NCBI RefSeq assembly: GCF_019097595.1
Contig: NC_080711.1
Location: 8,895,928 to 8,959,927 of the forward strand
Direction of reading: 5' to 3'
DNA from: Hemibagrus wyckioides
Taxonomy: Eukaryota; Chordata; Actinopteri; Siluriformes; Bagridae
DNA: 64,000 bases
In this document: piece by piece, positions 37,762-50,041 of the stretch
Layout of the letters: every line of letters starts with the position of its first letter
Position numbering within the stretch: the first letter of the stretch is position 1
Notes under the pieces: generated by a model
What the model saw: only the letters and a program-made list of their open reading frames with translations
Databases searched by the model: none
What the model was told of the DNA's origin: nothing
Program-made: the position numbers and the translations under genes

Positions 37762-37815
37762 CAGGCACGCCGTCCCGTTGAGGAGCAGCAAAACGAAGCT
37801 GTGCTCGGTGCGCAT
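37762..37815 (-). CDS. nxph3: neurexophilin, coding exon 1 (signal peptide; nxph3-like, paralogue uncertain)
   Basis: This exon encodes the first 18 residues of a secreted neurexophilin, MRTEHSFVLLLLNGTACL, mostly a hydrophobic signal-peptide core. The ATG is at 37813-37815. An upstream in-frame codon at 37831-37833 is GTG, so I did not use it. The exon ends in CTG followed by a good splice donor, GTGAGC (37756-37761), in phase 0. Joined to exon 2, the signal sequence continues with LVLA and then QED, giving V at -3 and A at -1 for signal peptidase. Neurexophilin genes are known to carry the signal peptide on a separate small exon, which fits. The exon lies in a CpG-rich island, as expected for a first exon. 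Further 5' untranslated exons could exist and are not visible. The pairing with exon 2 is inferred from strand, phase, order and the joined signal peptide. Confidence 0.8.
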
Positions 37816-38466
37816 GGCTCCGGTGCGACGCACCCTGGTTCTCCCGACACCAACAAACAGCTCGCCACTCAGGACGCCGATCCTTCACCAGCGTATCCCA
37901 CTCGACCCAGTCGTGCTCCCATGTCCCACACAACACTCTCGAGCGCAACTTTCCCGGTGTGACCGGACCTGGCACAGTGACTCCCCGCTATTCAGCGACG
38001 CCACCGGGGCGCATGACGACATCCGTAGCGTGGCCCAGAGCTGCGAGTGTGACACCTTATCATCATCTCCGTGAAACGCGGAGAGGATCAGGAGCCTACA
38101 GTTTTACTCCGCTCAGAGGTAACGAATTAAGGTAGTTGAGGGCGTCTTCCTCATCCTCGCTGTCAACAGCACGGTAGGGATCCAGACAGGAGCGAGACGG
38201 ATCGTAGCGCACGGAAACTCCTTTAACACATCGGCGCGCACTCTATCAGTAATCGCGCTTACAAGAAGCGGCGCCGTTTTAAACCCTACCTCGCCTCCCC
38301 CTCCCCTTCACAAGCCCATCACACACACACACACACCTATATATACCTCACTATCCTTATGAGGACCTACCACTAATTTAACTATTAATACAGCTAATTA
38401 ACACGATACCTACACTTTAATCTAATCCTAATCCTAATCTCAGTAATTTAGTAGAGAGCCAAATGT

Positions 38467-38514
<48 letters not shown>

Positions 38515-38517
38515 TTT
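38467..38517. repeat. (CTTT)n microsatellite
   Basis: Continuous CTTT units just upstream of the CpG island with respect to the gene. Confidence 0.95.
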
Positions 38518-38604
38518 TCAAATATATGCCGCTGTTTTTGAAAAGCGTCTCATGGGGACCAGCTGACTGTCTCCATTAAATCAAAACTGTTTCTATTTGT
38601 ATAG

Positions 38605-38606
<2 letters not shown>

Positions 38607-38641
<35 letters not shown>
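38607..38641. repeat. (CA)n microsatellite
   Basis: Continuous CA dinucleotides. Confidence 0.95.
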
Positions 38642-38645
<4 letters not shown>

Positions 38646-39077
38646 TGTTCAAGACTGTAAACAGTATGGTTCTTTGTTGAAGTTGCCAACAATCATTAAA
38701 TTCTGTCTTTGCACAAACACTAGCATAAAGAACAGTGAATTATTTTCTTCATCATAGATCCTTTACCTTAAACTGTCTCTGCAATGATTCCCTAAATCCT
38801 ACAAATGTCAAAGTGTATTATTGGTATTCTGGGCTCTCTATAAAGCTATAGGTCCACAGTACATGACATAACACCACTGAAGATCACCATCAAATGCACA
38901 TCAGAATGTATGGACTTCACTTATATCTAATGTATTTAACCTTAATTTGACTAATAGCACAGTAAAGTTTTGGGAATATTTACAACATGGAACACTTGTA
39001 CTACCCGATTTTGGATACTAACAGTGTCTTGTGTAATTCCTTAGGAGCTCATAAGATATTTTTCACTCTTTGCTCAT

Positions 39078-39245
39078 TTGGCTAATACTTTTATCCAAAT
39101 ATGCTTGGAATTGAGACAGATACAACAGAGCAGTAGAGGGTTAATGGCTTTGCTCAAGGACCCAAATGTGGCAGCTTGTTGGTGTTAGGATTTAAACTCA
39201 CACCTTCTGATCAGTAGCCTAAACCCTTAATCACTGAGCTGCCAG
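39078..39245 (-). repeat. V-SINE-like element, minus strand
   Basis: TTTGGCTAATACTTTTATCC, then GAGGGTTAATGGCTTTGC, TCAAGGACCCAAATGTGGC and GGATTTAAACTCACACC, ending ACTGAGCTGCCAGT. This is the reverse complement of the order seen at 31865-32032. Confidence 0.75.
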
Positions 39246-40489
39246 TTTCCAACTATATTTATAAATAGTGCATTATAAAGTTCCTGGTGAGTTGTGTGCA
39301 CAGTGATGTGGTATACTTACATTGAGATCCAGGCAATTCATGCCTCAGCAACTCTACCTCCTATATGTAGACCAGGCACTCTTCTCTTCGCAAACACTGG
39401 AGCAAGATTTGGCCATAGCACCCTGCACCTCGTGCCATAGCTAATCACAGCCGTACCTATTTTCAGTGTAACCACCAAATTGCAAGCACATTTTTGCCGT
39501 TATTCTTCAGTTTTGTAAGAAAAGGGAAATTAATATCAAGCACGTGACATATTAGACACAATATGGCCAAATGGTTTGTTTATTTTTGCTCCGTTTCTGG
39601 AAATAGATCCCAAAGCCACAATCACTTTATGGCCCATTGGCTAGCTCATTAGCTAGCTCACACTGGCTAGTACATTCCCGTTAACGGTGCTACTGATACA
39701 ATTGGTGACTGTTCTTCCATTACATGTTTAGATGAATCTGTTATATTCCTGACAAGTATCATTTTCCATATCTACTCATGATGTCAGTAACACTTCTGTA
39801 GTAACGGTTCCAACGTAGAAAGTGGCGAAAACAGACGTTCGAGTGAACCATCCCACTTCGGATATGGGAAATATACACAGTCTTGGATACTCACTCGACC
39901 AATCAAATTAACTACAATTCTAAAGTATAATATATGACTGCAGCGTTGAAATGACACTAGAATGTCCCGAATGCCATCACTATGCATCCCATAGACACCT
40001 GATTAAAAATATGTGTGCGTGTTGAAATGTCAGCCTTTGGACTTGCCAAGCATTTCCTGAGTAAATAGTGTTTGAGATATTTGCTGGGGTATTGAATGTC
40101 ATATAGCTAGCAAGAGAAGTACGAGCAAGCGAGCAAGCCAAAAATAAATAAATAAATAAAAAAGGAAATTAACGCATCATATTCACCACATTGTAACTTT
40201 CCATAAGTAATCTCAAAAGATGAATATTTATAAACATAGTGATTTGTTGTTTCCGCTGCTGGTATAATTAGATTGCGCCAGTTGCTGCCGATTTAATATA
40301 GTACCACAGGGTGAGCACAAAATACAAGCTTCCTTTTCTTTGAAATAATATGAAGGCTGTAATAAAGTATAACACTTTTTAGTCTTAACAAGAGACCAAG
40401 AGATTTGCTCATTGCTTTACAACCAACCACTTTCCTCCAGCTTCCATGTATCACTGATGTGACTGTAGCTTGTGATGATGAACAGGTCA

Positions 40490-40556
40490 AAACCAAATCT
40501 ACTCTAAACCAAATCTACTGCAAACTATATCTACTCTAAACCAAATCTACTTCATT
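40490..40556. repeat. 16-bp tandem repeat, four units
   Basis: Four near-identical units of the form AAACCAAATCTACTCT, the third with TATATC in place of CAAATC. Confidence 0.9.
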
Positions 40557-41632
40557 TGACACCAAGAACACACTCTGCCATGACTTGTGCTTTTGAATAA
40601 TTATGTACAAAAATTCATTGAGGCTAATCAAGAGAGGAATAACGTTGTGGAAAAAAATTAGCTAGCTAACCTAACTCTTTAGCTGAGCTTTTAACTTAGG
40701 TATGATCTATTGGGAATATCTTACCAACACCTAACTGTTCATTCGGCGTACATACATGTTCATTTTGTATGTAGACAGAACATTGAACATTGATGTCACT
40801 TCCTATGAAACAACATCATTAGTTGTTTCTGGATACAGTACTCAGTGTTCCCACTATATGATAAACAGGTTTTATTGGCCTCATTAACCTCAGATACAGT
40901 TTCAGGTCTTCAGGTACACTTTACAGATCTTGTTAAAGCTGGTCTCTGTGTACAAATTCGCATCGCATCCATCACTGGAAAGGTCCACAGGATCAGTGCC
41001 ACTGACATGGCTGCACATCAGGTGCATGACGTTTGTCAACGCTTCAGCTGAGCAGCAGTTATCCAAATAAAAATATATAGATATAGAAACCTGACACTTC
41101 ATGAAGGATAAAGAATAATTAACACAAAAAAAAGAGGAGCTCTATATGCTGCTATATACCTGATAGATGCCACGCAGGACCACACACACATTCACTTCTG
41201 AAATTATATCTCATCAGCAGTCGTTCTTATTCGATGATGGCCATGGTAGAGTAAGAGCTGAAGGGACCAGCTACAACAAGTAATTGTACACTTGTAAAGA
41301 TCTACAAAGTGACCTGTGTGATACATGTGCCTATAAAATGGTTAATTAGTGCAGCTATACACAGCTCCCCCTGAGAATCTATTAGTTGGAGTGTATTGAT
41401 TTGGAAAGTAACTGTAGGCTCGCGCCTCATATCGGTGGAGTCACATGCTGTGAGACTAATTTAAATATCATGTTGTTAATATCTGAGTGAAGCAGAGGCA
41501 CACAGGCTGATTACTGTGCATTTGTTATGCGCCACACTCGTTTGTTTATGTGTGCACCATGGCATCCGAGCACACAGGGGAATCCTGGCAAAGAAAAAAA
41601 AATCGATTTATTTCAATGCTAATTTCTTTTTC

Positions 41633-41636
<4 letters not shown>

Positions 41637-41664
<28 letters not shown>

Positions 41665-41864
41665 TCACCTGGCTATACACAGTTAAGACACAAGGACTTT
41701 ATTAGGTGAAGTGAATTGATTCATCATACGGAAAGCTAAAGAGAGACGAGGAGTGATTGTGTGTGTGTGTGTGTTCATTCACCTGGCTATACACAGTTAA
41801 GACACAAGGACTTTATTAAGTGAAGTGAATTGATTCATCATACGGAAAGCTAAAGAGAGACGAG

Positions 41865-41897
<33 letters not shown>

Positions 41898-41946
41898 CGT
41901 GTTCACGTTCACTTGGCTATACACAGTTAAGACACAAGGACTTTAT
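41637..41946. repeat. tandem triplication of a (GT)n-containing unit of about 110-120 bp
   Basis: Each unit has a (GT)n tract and then GGCTATACACAGTTAAGACA followed by CAAGGACTTTATT. The first two also share GTGAATTGATTCATCATACG and AAAGAGAGACGAGGAGTG. The third breaks off after GGACTTTAT at 41946. Further (GT)n lies at 41983-42020. Confidence 0.9.
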
Positions 41947-42642
41947 CGGGTCTAAAATAAGCTTCAACTGATCAGAGAGTCAGGGTGTGTGTGTGTGTGT
42001 CTGAGTGTGTGTGTGTGTGCACGTTTTATGTAGCCACCAGGAGGACTGGAGTCAGACAATGCGCTTTCATCAGCATTTAGCTTTCATCACTATAATGAAG
42101 GCACTGGGAATCACACACTGGCACACACACACACACACACACACCATAAAGAGATTTCACCTTGCAAATGATTAAATAAATTCACACACTTTCTTAGTGA
42201 TCTGTTGGTGTCTGAGGCTAACTGATGAGCTGAATTACACCCATTATTAAAGACAGGAAGCTTTTCTAACAGTTTTAAAGAAAGTGTTTCCACTCTCTGA
42301 AAAATTCTCAATGAACGTGTTTGACCTGGACATGTTTCAGACAAGTATTTAAGTCTGAATTAATAAATAAAAATAATTTCAATTAAATTGGCATAACCCG
42401 ATGAGGCAATAACAGCTAATTAACAAAACCTAATAAAGCAGAGATCCTTCCTTCTGCTCCATTTGTGTTTTTCCACAACTCCTATCGATTTATGTTTTTG
42501 TGAACCTCATTTTTTAATGTGACACTAGAATGGAGCCATAATAATGCGTTTTAGCAGAACTTTGGTGCCATCTAGTGGATACACTGAAGTGGTGGCTTGT
42601 GGCATTTTGGCTGGAATTTTTTATATTGAGTAACTATTTCAA

Positions 42643-42716
42643 ACAGAAAGAAAGAAAGAAAGAAAGAAAGAAGGAAGAATGGACGGACGGACGGACGGAC
42701 GGACGGACGGAAGGAA

Positions 42717-42763
<47 letters not shown>

Positions 42764-42798
42764 TGATGGAAAGAAGGAAGGATGGAAGAACGGAAGGA

Positions 42799-42830
<32 letters not shown>

Positions 42831-42874
42831 AGGATGGATGGATGGATGGAAAGAAGAAAGGATGGAAGGACGGA

Positions 42875-42939
<65 letters not shown>

Positions 42940-42974
42940 TGATGGAAAGAGGAAAGGATGGAAGAACGGAAGGA

Positions 42975-43034
<60 letters not shown>

Positions 43035-43079
43035 AGGATGGATGGATGGATGGATGGAAGGAAGGAATAGATGACAGAC

Positions 43080-43142
<63 letters not shown>

Positions 43143-43203
43143 AGGATGGATGGAAGGAAGGAAGGAAGGAAGGAAGGAAGGAAGGAAGGAATAGATGACA
43201 GAC

Positions 43204-43266
<63 letters not shown>

Positions 43267-43306
43267 AGGATGAATGGAAAGAAGAAAGGATGGAAAGACA
43301 GAAGGA

Positions 43307-43362
<56 letters not shown>

Positions 43363-43364
43363 AA
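42643..43364. repeat. complex AAAG / GGAT / GGAC / GGAA tetranucleotide array (about 720 bp)
   Basis: Almost pure purine on the plus strand, with blocks of (AAAG)n separated by short blocks of (GGAC)n, (GGAA)n and (GGAT)n. A larger pattern repeats: (AAAG)n, then a GGATGGAT or GGAAGGAA block, then either GATTGATGG or ATAGATGACAGACAG, then (AAAG)n again. All long open frames here (up to 291 codons, serine/phenylalanine-rich or lysine/arginine-rich) are by-products of the repeat. Confidence 0.95.
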
Positions 43365-44845
43365 TGAACATTGTTAATATCACACACTTGATTAGATTTA
43401 AATAGGGACCTAGAAATAACAGAATCTTGAATATTATTTTTTTGCATTTTACTTTTGTACTTATTTATTAAACATTTAAAAAATTCTAAAACCTTGTGGT
43501 GTAGTGTTTAAAAAAGAAAACACTACATTTTCAGTCTGGTCTTTTAGAGCCTCTGTATATCTGCATACCCTTCTGGAAAACTAAACTTACTGTCCAAAAT
43601 GTTCTACCAGTTTAAGCAGCTTTGGCAACTGCTAGCTGGTCAGAAGATGCTGGTGATTTAGTGTAATCCATGTTAAAATCTTTAAAAATAATATTTCTCA
43701 TGGGTCTTTGTGTTAGATTTCTAAAGCAGATCTACTTTAAGCCGAATCTTTTTTTCCTAAAAGGGAAAATGTGTGTTGTAGAACCTTTACATGGTTCCAC
43801 CTCTGGGACAAATCAAATAACCTTTAAGGTCTGCTAGACAAATCCTCTTTTCCTTCACAAATTGTTTAAGCTTTTAACCTGGATGTAACAAAAACTATAC
43901 AGTAACAGTACAGTTACAGTAACAAAAACTATAAAAGAAATAAAACACAAAAATGTGAAATGAAAACATATGTCCTCTAGAGGGAGCTAATGTCACACCG
44001 CTGTCAAAAGCTACAGGCACTGCTCAGAGGTACAGTTTACTTTTCTGTGTGTGACTGATCATCTTTATCTTATGATAAAAGATTTCTGTTCTGATTGAAG
44101 CGAACTACTCCAGGATATCTTTGCCCTCATCCACGGGATGTGAGGACTGTGATATGATGTAATCGTATGCTATGGCATTCAGACTCCACTTCTCTCCACC
44201 ACCATCAACAAAAAAACCACTAACTGAGGGAATATGGTTTGGAAGATTGGTGTTTCTTTACAATGCCTGAGTTTTAGAGACTTGTATAATCTAAGGCAGG
44301 GTACTTTACTAAACCCCTTTATCTTGCCCATCTGTAGATCTTCTAGATATATGCCTATAACCGACAGTTAGGCACCAGTTGAATCAGTCTTGAATTGAAT
44401 TAGATTAAAACTATGTTAATACCACATCCATGTTTTAGATTTGATTCATTTCCTTGAATGTAAAGGCAACATTAATACAAATAAGAAACATCTTTACATT
44501 ATACATTTCATTTTGATTTATTTAACACAGATCTTATTGCCTCAATAATTAATTCTGATTGTAGATTTTCCTCAAAAATCGGACCTGTAGTTATATGGGA
44601 CGAATCACAGAACGATCCCACAGGAGCCACTTTTTGGGAGTGTGTGTGTTTTCTATTAGTGCAGTGCCCTTTGTCAAACCTAAAGTGACATGATGACAAT
44701 TATTTGAGCTGAACCTTTCCCCAGTGGAATGTCCAGTGGACAGGAGAAAGAAACTGAAAGACTGAGGGATGGAGATAGCAATAGTGTGGCAAACCCAGCC
44801 AGTCTAAAAGTGTCATATCTGTGCATCTCTCTCTCTCTCTAGAGA
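43365..44845. other. intergenic DNA, no gene seen
   Basis: Unique AT-rich sequence between two large arrays. A short dispersed-repeat-like piece lies near 43770-43850 (AGAACCTTTACATGGTTCC). Confidence 0.45.
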
Positions 44846-47419
44846 GTAGTGTATAGTATAGTAGAGTATAGCACAGTGTAGTATAGTATAGTATAGTATA
44901 GTATAGTATAGTATAGTATAGTATAGTATAGTATAGTATAGTATAGTATAGTATAGCACAGTGTAGTATAGTATAGTATAGTATAGCACAGTATAGTATA
45001 GTATAGTATAGTATAGTATAGTATAGTATAGTATAGCACAGTGTAGTATAGCACAGTGTAGTATAGTATAGTATAGCACAGTGTAGTATAGTATAGTATA
45101 GTATAGTATAGTATAGTATAGCACAGTGTAGTATAGTATAGTATAGTATAGTATAGTATAGTATAGTATAGTATAGTATAGCACAGTGTAGTATAGTATA
45201 GCACAGTGTAGTATAGTATAGTATAGCACAGTGTAGTATAGTATAGTATAGCACAGTGTAGTATAGTATAGTATAGTATAGTAGAGTATAGCACAGTGTA
45301 GTATAGTAGAGTATAGTATAGTAGAGTATAGCACAGTGTAGTATAGTATAGTATAGTATAGTATAGTATAGTATAGCACAGTGTAGTATAGTATAGTATA
45401 GCATAGCACAGTATAGTATAGTATAGTATAGCACAGTGTAGTATAGTATAGCACAGTGTAGTATAGTATAGTATAGCACAGTGTAGTATAGTATAGTATA
45501 GCACAGTGTAGTATAGTATAGTATAGTAGAGTATAGCACAGTGTAGTATAGTATAGTATAGTATAGTATAGTATAGCACAGTGTAGTATAGTAGAGTATA
45601 GTAGAGTATAGCACAGTGTAGTATAGTATAGTAGAGTATAGTATAGCACAGTGTAGTATAGTATAGCACAGTATAGTATAGTATAGCACAGTGTAGTGTA
45701 GTATAGTATAGTATAGCACAGTGTAGTATAGTATAGCACAGTGTAGTATAGTGTAGTATAGTATAGCTGAGTGTAGTATAGTATAGTAGAGTATAGCACA
45801 GTGTAGTATAGTATAGTAGAGTATAGTATAGCACAGTGTAGTATAGTATAGCACAGTATAGTATAGTATAGTAGAGTATAGTATAGTAGAGTATAGCACA
45901 GTGTAGTATAGTATAGCACAGTGTAGTATAGTATAGTATAGCACAGTGTAGTATAGTATAGTGTAGTATAGTATAGTATAGCACAGTTTAGTATAGTATA
46001 GTAGAGTATAGTATAGTAGAGTATAGCACAGTGTAGTATAGTATAGTATAGTAGAGTAGAGTATAGCACAGTGTAGTATAGTATAGCACAGTGTAGTATA
46101 GTAGAGTATAGCACAGTGTAGTATAGTATAGTATAGCACAGTGTAGTATAGTATAGTATAGTATAGTATAGTATAGTATAGTATAGCACAGTGTAGTATA
46201 GTAGAGTATAGCACAGTGTAGTATAGTATAGTATAGCACAGTGTAGTATAGTAGAGTAGAGTAGAGTATAGCACAGTGTAGTATAGTATAGCACAGTGTA
46301 GTATAGTAGAGTATAGCACAGTGTAGTATAGTATAGTATAGCACAGTGTAGTATAGTAGAGTATAGCACAGTGTAGTATAGTATAGTATAGTATAGCACA
46401 GTGTAGTATAGTATAGTATAGCACAGTTTAGTATAGTATAGTAGAGTATAGTATAGTATAGTAGAGTATAGCACAGTTTAGTATAGTATAGTAGAGTATA
46501 GTATAGTATAGTAGAGTATAGCACAGTGTAGTATAGTATAGTATAGCACAGTATAGTATAGTATAGCACAGTGTAGTATAGTATAGTATAGTATAGCACA
46601 GTGTAGTATAGTATAGTGTAGTATAGTATAGTATAGCACAGTTTAGTATAGTAGAGTATAGTATAGTATAGTAGAGTATAGCACAGTGTAGTATAGTATA
46701 GTATAGTATAGTAGAGTATAGCACAGTGTAGTATAGTATAGTATAGTATAGTATAGTATAGTATAGCACAGTGTAGTATAGTATAGTATAGTATAGTATA
46801 GCACAGTGTAGTATAGTATAGTGTAGTATAGTATAGTATAGCACAGTTTAGTATAGTATAGTAGAGTATAGTATAGTATAGTAGAGTATAGCACAGTGTA
46901 GTATAGTATAGTATAGCACAGTGCAGTATAGTATAGTATAGTATAGTATAGTATAGTAGAGTATAGCACAGTGTAGTATAGTATAGTAGAGTATAGCACA
47001 GTGTAGTATAGTATAGTATAGTAGAGTATAGCACAGTGTAGTGTAGTATAGTATAATATAGTATAGTATAGTATAGTATAGTATAGTATAGCACAGTGTA
47101 GTATAGTATAGTAGAGTATAGTAGAGTATAGCACAGTGTAGTATAGTATAGTATAGTAGAGTATAGTAGAGTATAGCACAGTGTAGTATAGTATAGTATA
47201 GTATAGTATAGTATAGTATAGTATAGTATAGTATAGTATAGCACAGTGTAGTATAGTATAGTATAGTATAGTATAGTATAGTATAGTAGAGTAGAGTAGA
47301 GTAGAGTATAGCACAGTGTAGTATAGTAGAGTAGAGTATAGCACAGTGCAGTATAGTATAGTATAGTATAGTATAGTATAGTATAGTATAGTATAGTATA
47401 GTATAGTATAGTATAGTAA
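44846..47419. repeat. GTATA pentanucleotide satellite-like array (about 2.57 kb)
   Basis: Roughly 515 five-base units, almost all GTATA, with variants GCACA, GTGTA, GTAGA and rarer GTTTA, GCATA and GTGCA. The five-base register is kept nearly throughout. GCACA is usually followed by GTGTA. Read on the minus strand the array has no stop codon except where GTTTA gives TAA, which explains the very long tyrosine/leucine/threonine open frames (up to 574 codons). They are not genes. Confidence 0.98.
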
Positions 47420-49625
47420 TAACACAGCATAGTATTTAAAATCCATTAGGACTCTGGTACCTCCAATCAAGCAAAATTGCTTTTATCTCTTTCATGGACA
47501 CACAGCCACACACCCAACTAAACCCTCTGAAGACCTGAACTCTTCTATTATATCATTCATTCTGCCTCAAACACATCACACACACCAGTTAAGGACATTC
47601 ACATACATAACATGTGTAGCATATATCAGAGGCACTTGGAAATTGCAATGTAAATTCTAAACAAAGAGATGTATTGTTATGTCCCCTGGCCTGTATGGTC
47701 CTGCACTGTGTCTCATGTGTCCTGTGTGTCTTACATGCCTTTTGTGTCTGTCAGGTAATTGAGTATCTCACTGTAAGAATTCTACACTGTATAACTCTCT
47801 GTATGTAAGAAATAAAATGGTAGAAGAAACAACAATACTAATAATAATAATGATGATGATAATAATAATAAAAAAATAATAATAATATCAGAGATAAATA
47901 ATGAATAAGTATCTTTAAACATTTCTAAAGCTTGTAAAAATATGCTATAAATCTAAAAATATGAGAGAAGGGAATTGGAAAAATATAGGGAGAATAAAGA
48001 TGTCATGTTACAGACAGAGGGAAGTGTGAGTGAACTGAGGGGTGGAGGACTGGGCAGTGTTTGTAATGGCGATCTAGTTTACCGTTCTCCAAGGATCGGG
48101 CTTCATGAATTCATCCTCTATTTCCTTGCCTGCCACTTCCTTTCAGGTAAGAGAAAGACAAGCTCTCTGTCCTCAAAAATCCTTTTTTTTCCCTCCCTGT
48201 GTGAGAAACTTTAATCTTTTATTCTGCTTATTTTCTTGTTAACTTGAATTTTAATGTTTCAAACCCAGTGTGAGGCGAGGGCATAACAGAGGTTAAACCA
48301 TGTTGATTGGTGGCTTGAGTTCTTCCCCACTCTTTCCTTCTGTCCTTTTCTCAAGTCAATTGCTTCCAGACGCCGATGCTGTCTGCTACAGACATGTTTT
48401 CTTCGTTTCATTGAACATGACCCCCTCCAGCTCACTCACCCCCCCCCCTCCCTCAGCCCGTTCCCCCTTTTCCCCCTCTCCTCTGTCTCTGTGCCCTACC
48501 CCGATGTAGGTCACTACAGATTCGTATCCCTGCTTGCTTCATTGGTGGCTTTTATTGATTTCAGGAGCACAATTCAACATAATCAATAAGGGAATGTGCC
48601 ATTAGCTGGGAATATTTATTCTTTTAAGTGCTCCCTACTTCGCCATCCTACTTTAAATATAGCAGGATAATGGATAATGTGTTCAGACTGACACGAAGCC
48701 CATCTGACTCCATTGATCTGAGCTTTACATAGACTTGATTATTCAGACTTAATATAAGGCCTTAAGGATTCCAAAATAAAAGAACAGCTAATAACTTTCC
48801 TTTACATATGACATTCTTTACATATCATATGACAGCCTACTCGGCTTAGGGTATAAATAAAACCAAACGCTGCATTTAACCAGAAACATGTGCATTTATT
48901 GTTAACATTTTCATGATTTCTGCCATCATGCCCAACTCCAGAAACCTGGCTATAGCAGATATCAAAACATCATATCATTCTACAGGAAGTGCTGAATTCT
49001 GAACAACAGTTTAGGTGGACTGGGAATTTGTTTACGTTTACATTATATTTTCTTGAAATCACACTCTAACTGAAAATTAACAATGACCATTTTTGGGTTT
49101 CATTTCTATTTTCTATGCATGTGTGCAGGCAGGTCAACTTTATTTAAAGAACAAATCCCTCAGAGAGATTTCAGTGTATAGCACGAGGATGTAGTTCATC
49201 CTCATCTCTGTCTGCTGCATCTGTAGCGCATGTGCATTTACCATGTGCAGGAATCGTAAAGCATAAACTAAATGAAGCTCTCATTAAACTAAGCTTCACT
49301 TTCTATAAAGCATTAAAGCGCTGCTCAGAGTTCTTGATAGGCTTGTAATAAATTTGTGTAAATAGTTTTATGAACTCTTCATAAACGTATAATAATGGCT
49401 TATAAAGCTCAGATTATACACTACAAGTAATTCTGTGATATGTGAATTTTATAATAATCAACAATGGTATTTAACAAATAATTAATAATATACATTATTA
49501 ATATAATCTGTTTATTATTATAATGCCATGGAATGAACTGTACAACTTTCATGACTCATAATAACCTGTAAATAATTATAAAGCAACTGTAATAAAACCA
49601 CATACAGTGGGAACACTGAACTATA
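47420..49625. other. intergenic DNA, no gene seen
   Basis: Contains a repeat-tail-like stretch at 47685-47820 ending GTATGTAAGAAATAAAATGG, an (ATA)n-rich patch at 47833-47890, a C-rich patch at 48436-48480 and a low-repeat stretch at 48530-48640 with enhancer-like texture (TTTATTGATTTCAGGAGC). Confidence 0.45.
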
Positions 49626-49637
49626 TAGCTATAGATT

Positions 49638-49724
<87 letters not shown>

Positions 49725-49799
49725 GCAGTATACTTCTACTATTCTTCCTTTGGAGTAGGATTTAGTTTTATACAGCATTTACTGTATAGCTATAGATTT

Positions 49800-49895
<96 letters not shown>

Positions 49896-49960
49896 TCCTT
49901 CTTTCTGCAGTATACTTCTACTATTCTTCCTCCTACTAGGATTAAGTTTTATACACCATT
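49626..49960. repeat. tandem duplication of a (CTTT)n tract with its flanks (period about 161 bp)
   Basis: TAGCTATAGATTT, a (CTTT)n run (49637-49725), then CTGCAGTATACTTCTACTAT and ATTTAGTTTTATACA are repeated from 49787, with a second (CTTT)n run (49799-49905) and the same right flank. The second copy has a longer repeat tract and a small change in its right flank (TCCTACTAGGATTAAG). Confidence 0.92.
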
Positions 49961-49992
49961 TTGCCATTTAAAATAAATCCAACCTCATTCTT

Positions 49993-50041
<49 letters not shown>

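Larger units (their letters stand above)
36860..38290 (-). promoter_or_regulatory. CpG island covering exon 1 and the probable promoter
   Basis: CG dinucleotides are frequent here, for example CTCGCGCGAAAAG near 36865, GGCGCGCGGGGGCGCGG near 36902 and many between 37600 and 38290, while the rest of the window is AT-rich and CG-poor. The island includes the signal-peptide exon. The 5' UTR and transcription start should lie between 37816 and about 38290 on the minus strand. I see no convincing TATA box: a TATATATA at about 38338 abuts a CA repeat and is probably incidental. Confidence 0.7.
38642..41636. other. upstream intergenic DNA, no gene seen
   Basis: Apart from the V-SINE at 39078 and a small tandem repeat at 40490-40556, the sequence is AT-rich and unique. 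Short open frames carry no motif. Confidence 0.45.

Noticed and set aside
37591..37833. 80-codon reading of the signal-peptide exon through the splice donor
   Set aside because: It begins at a GTG and reads into the intron after GTGAGC. The spliced form gives a proper signal peptide and phase.
38335..38348. TATATATA as a TATA box for the neurexophilin promoter
   Set aside because: It borders a CA microsatellite, reads the same on both strands and lies over 500 bp from the ATG. CpG-island promoters usually lack a TATA box.
42565..42590. CTCF-like word CCATCTAGTGG
   Set aside because: Only a partial match to the CTCF core. Similar words are common in dispersed fish repeats, so no insulator claim is made.
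42572..43447. Long open frames on both strands of the purine array (FLSFFLSF or KERKKERK types)
   Set aside because: Direct products of (AAAG)n. The frames overlap in several phases, with no protein features.
44700..47470. Very long minus-strand open frames (up to 574 codons) rich in Y, T, I and L
   Set aside because: They are the translation of the GTATA array. A five-base repeat without stop words on that strand stays open in all three frames until a GTTTA variant gives TAA.
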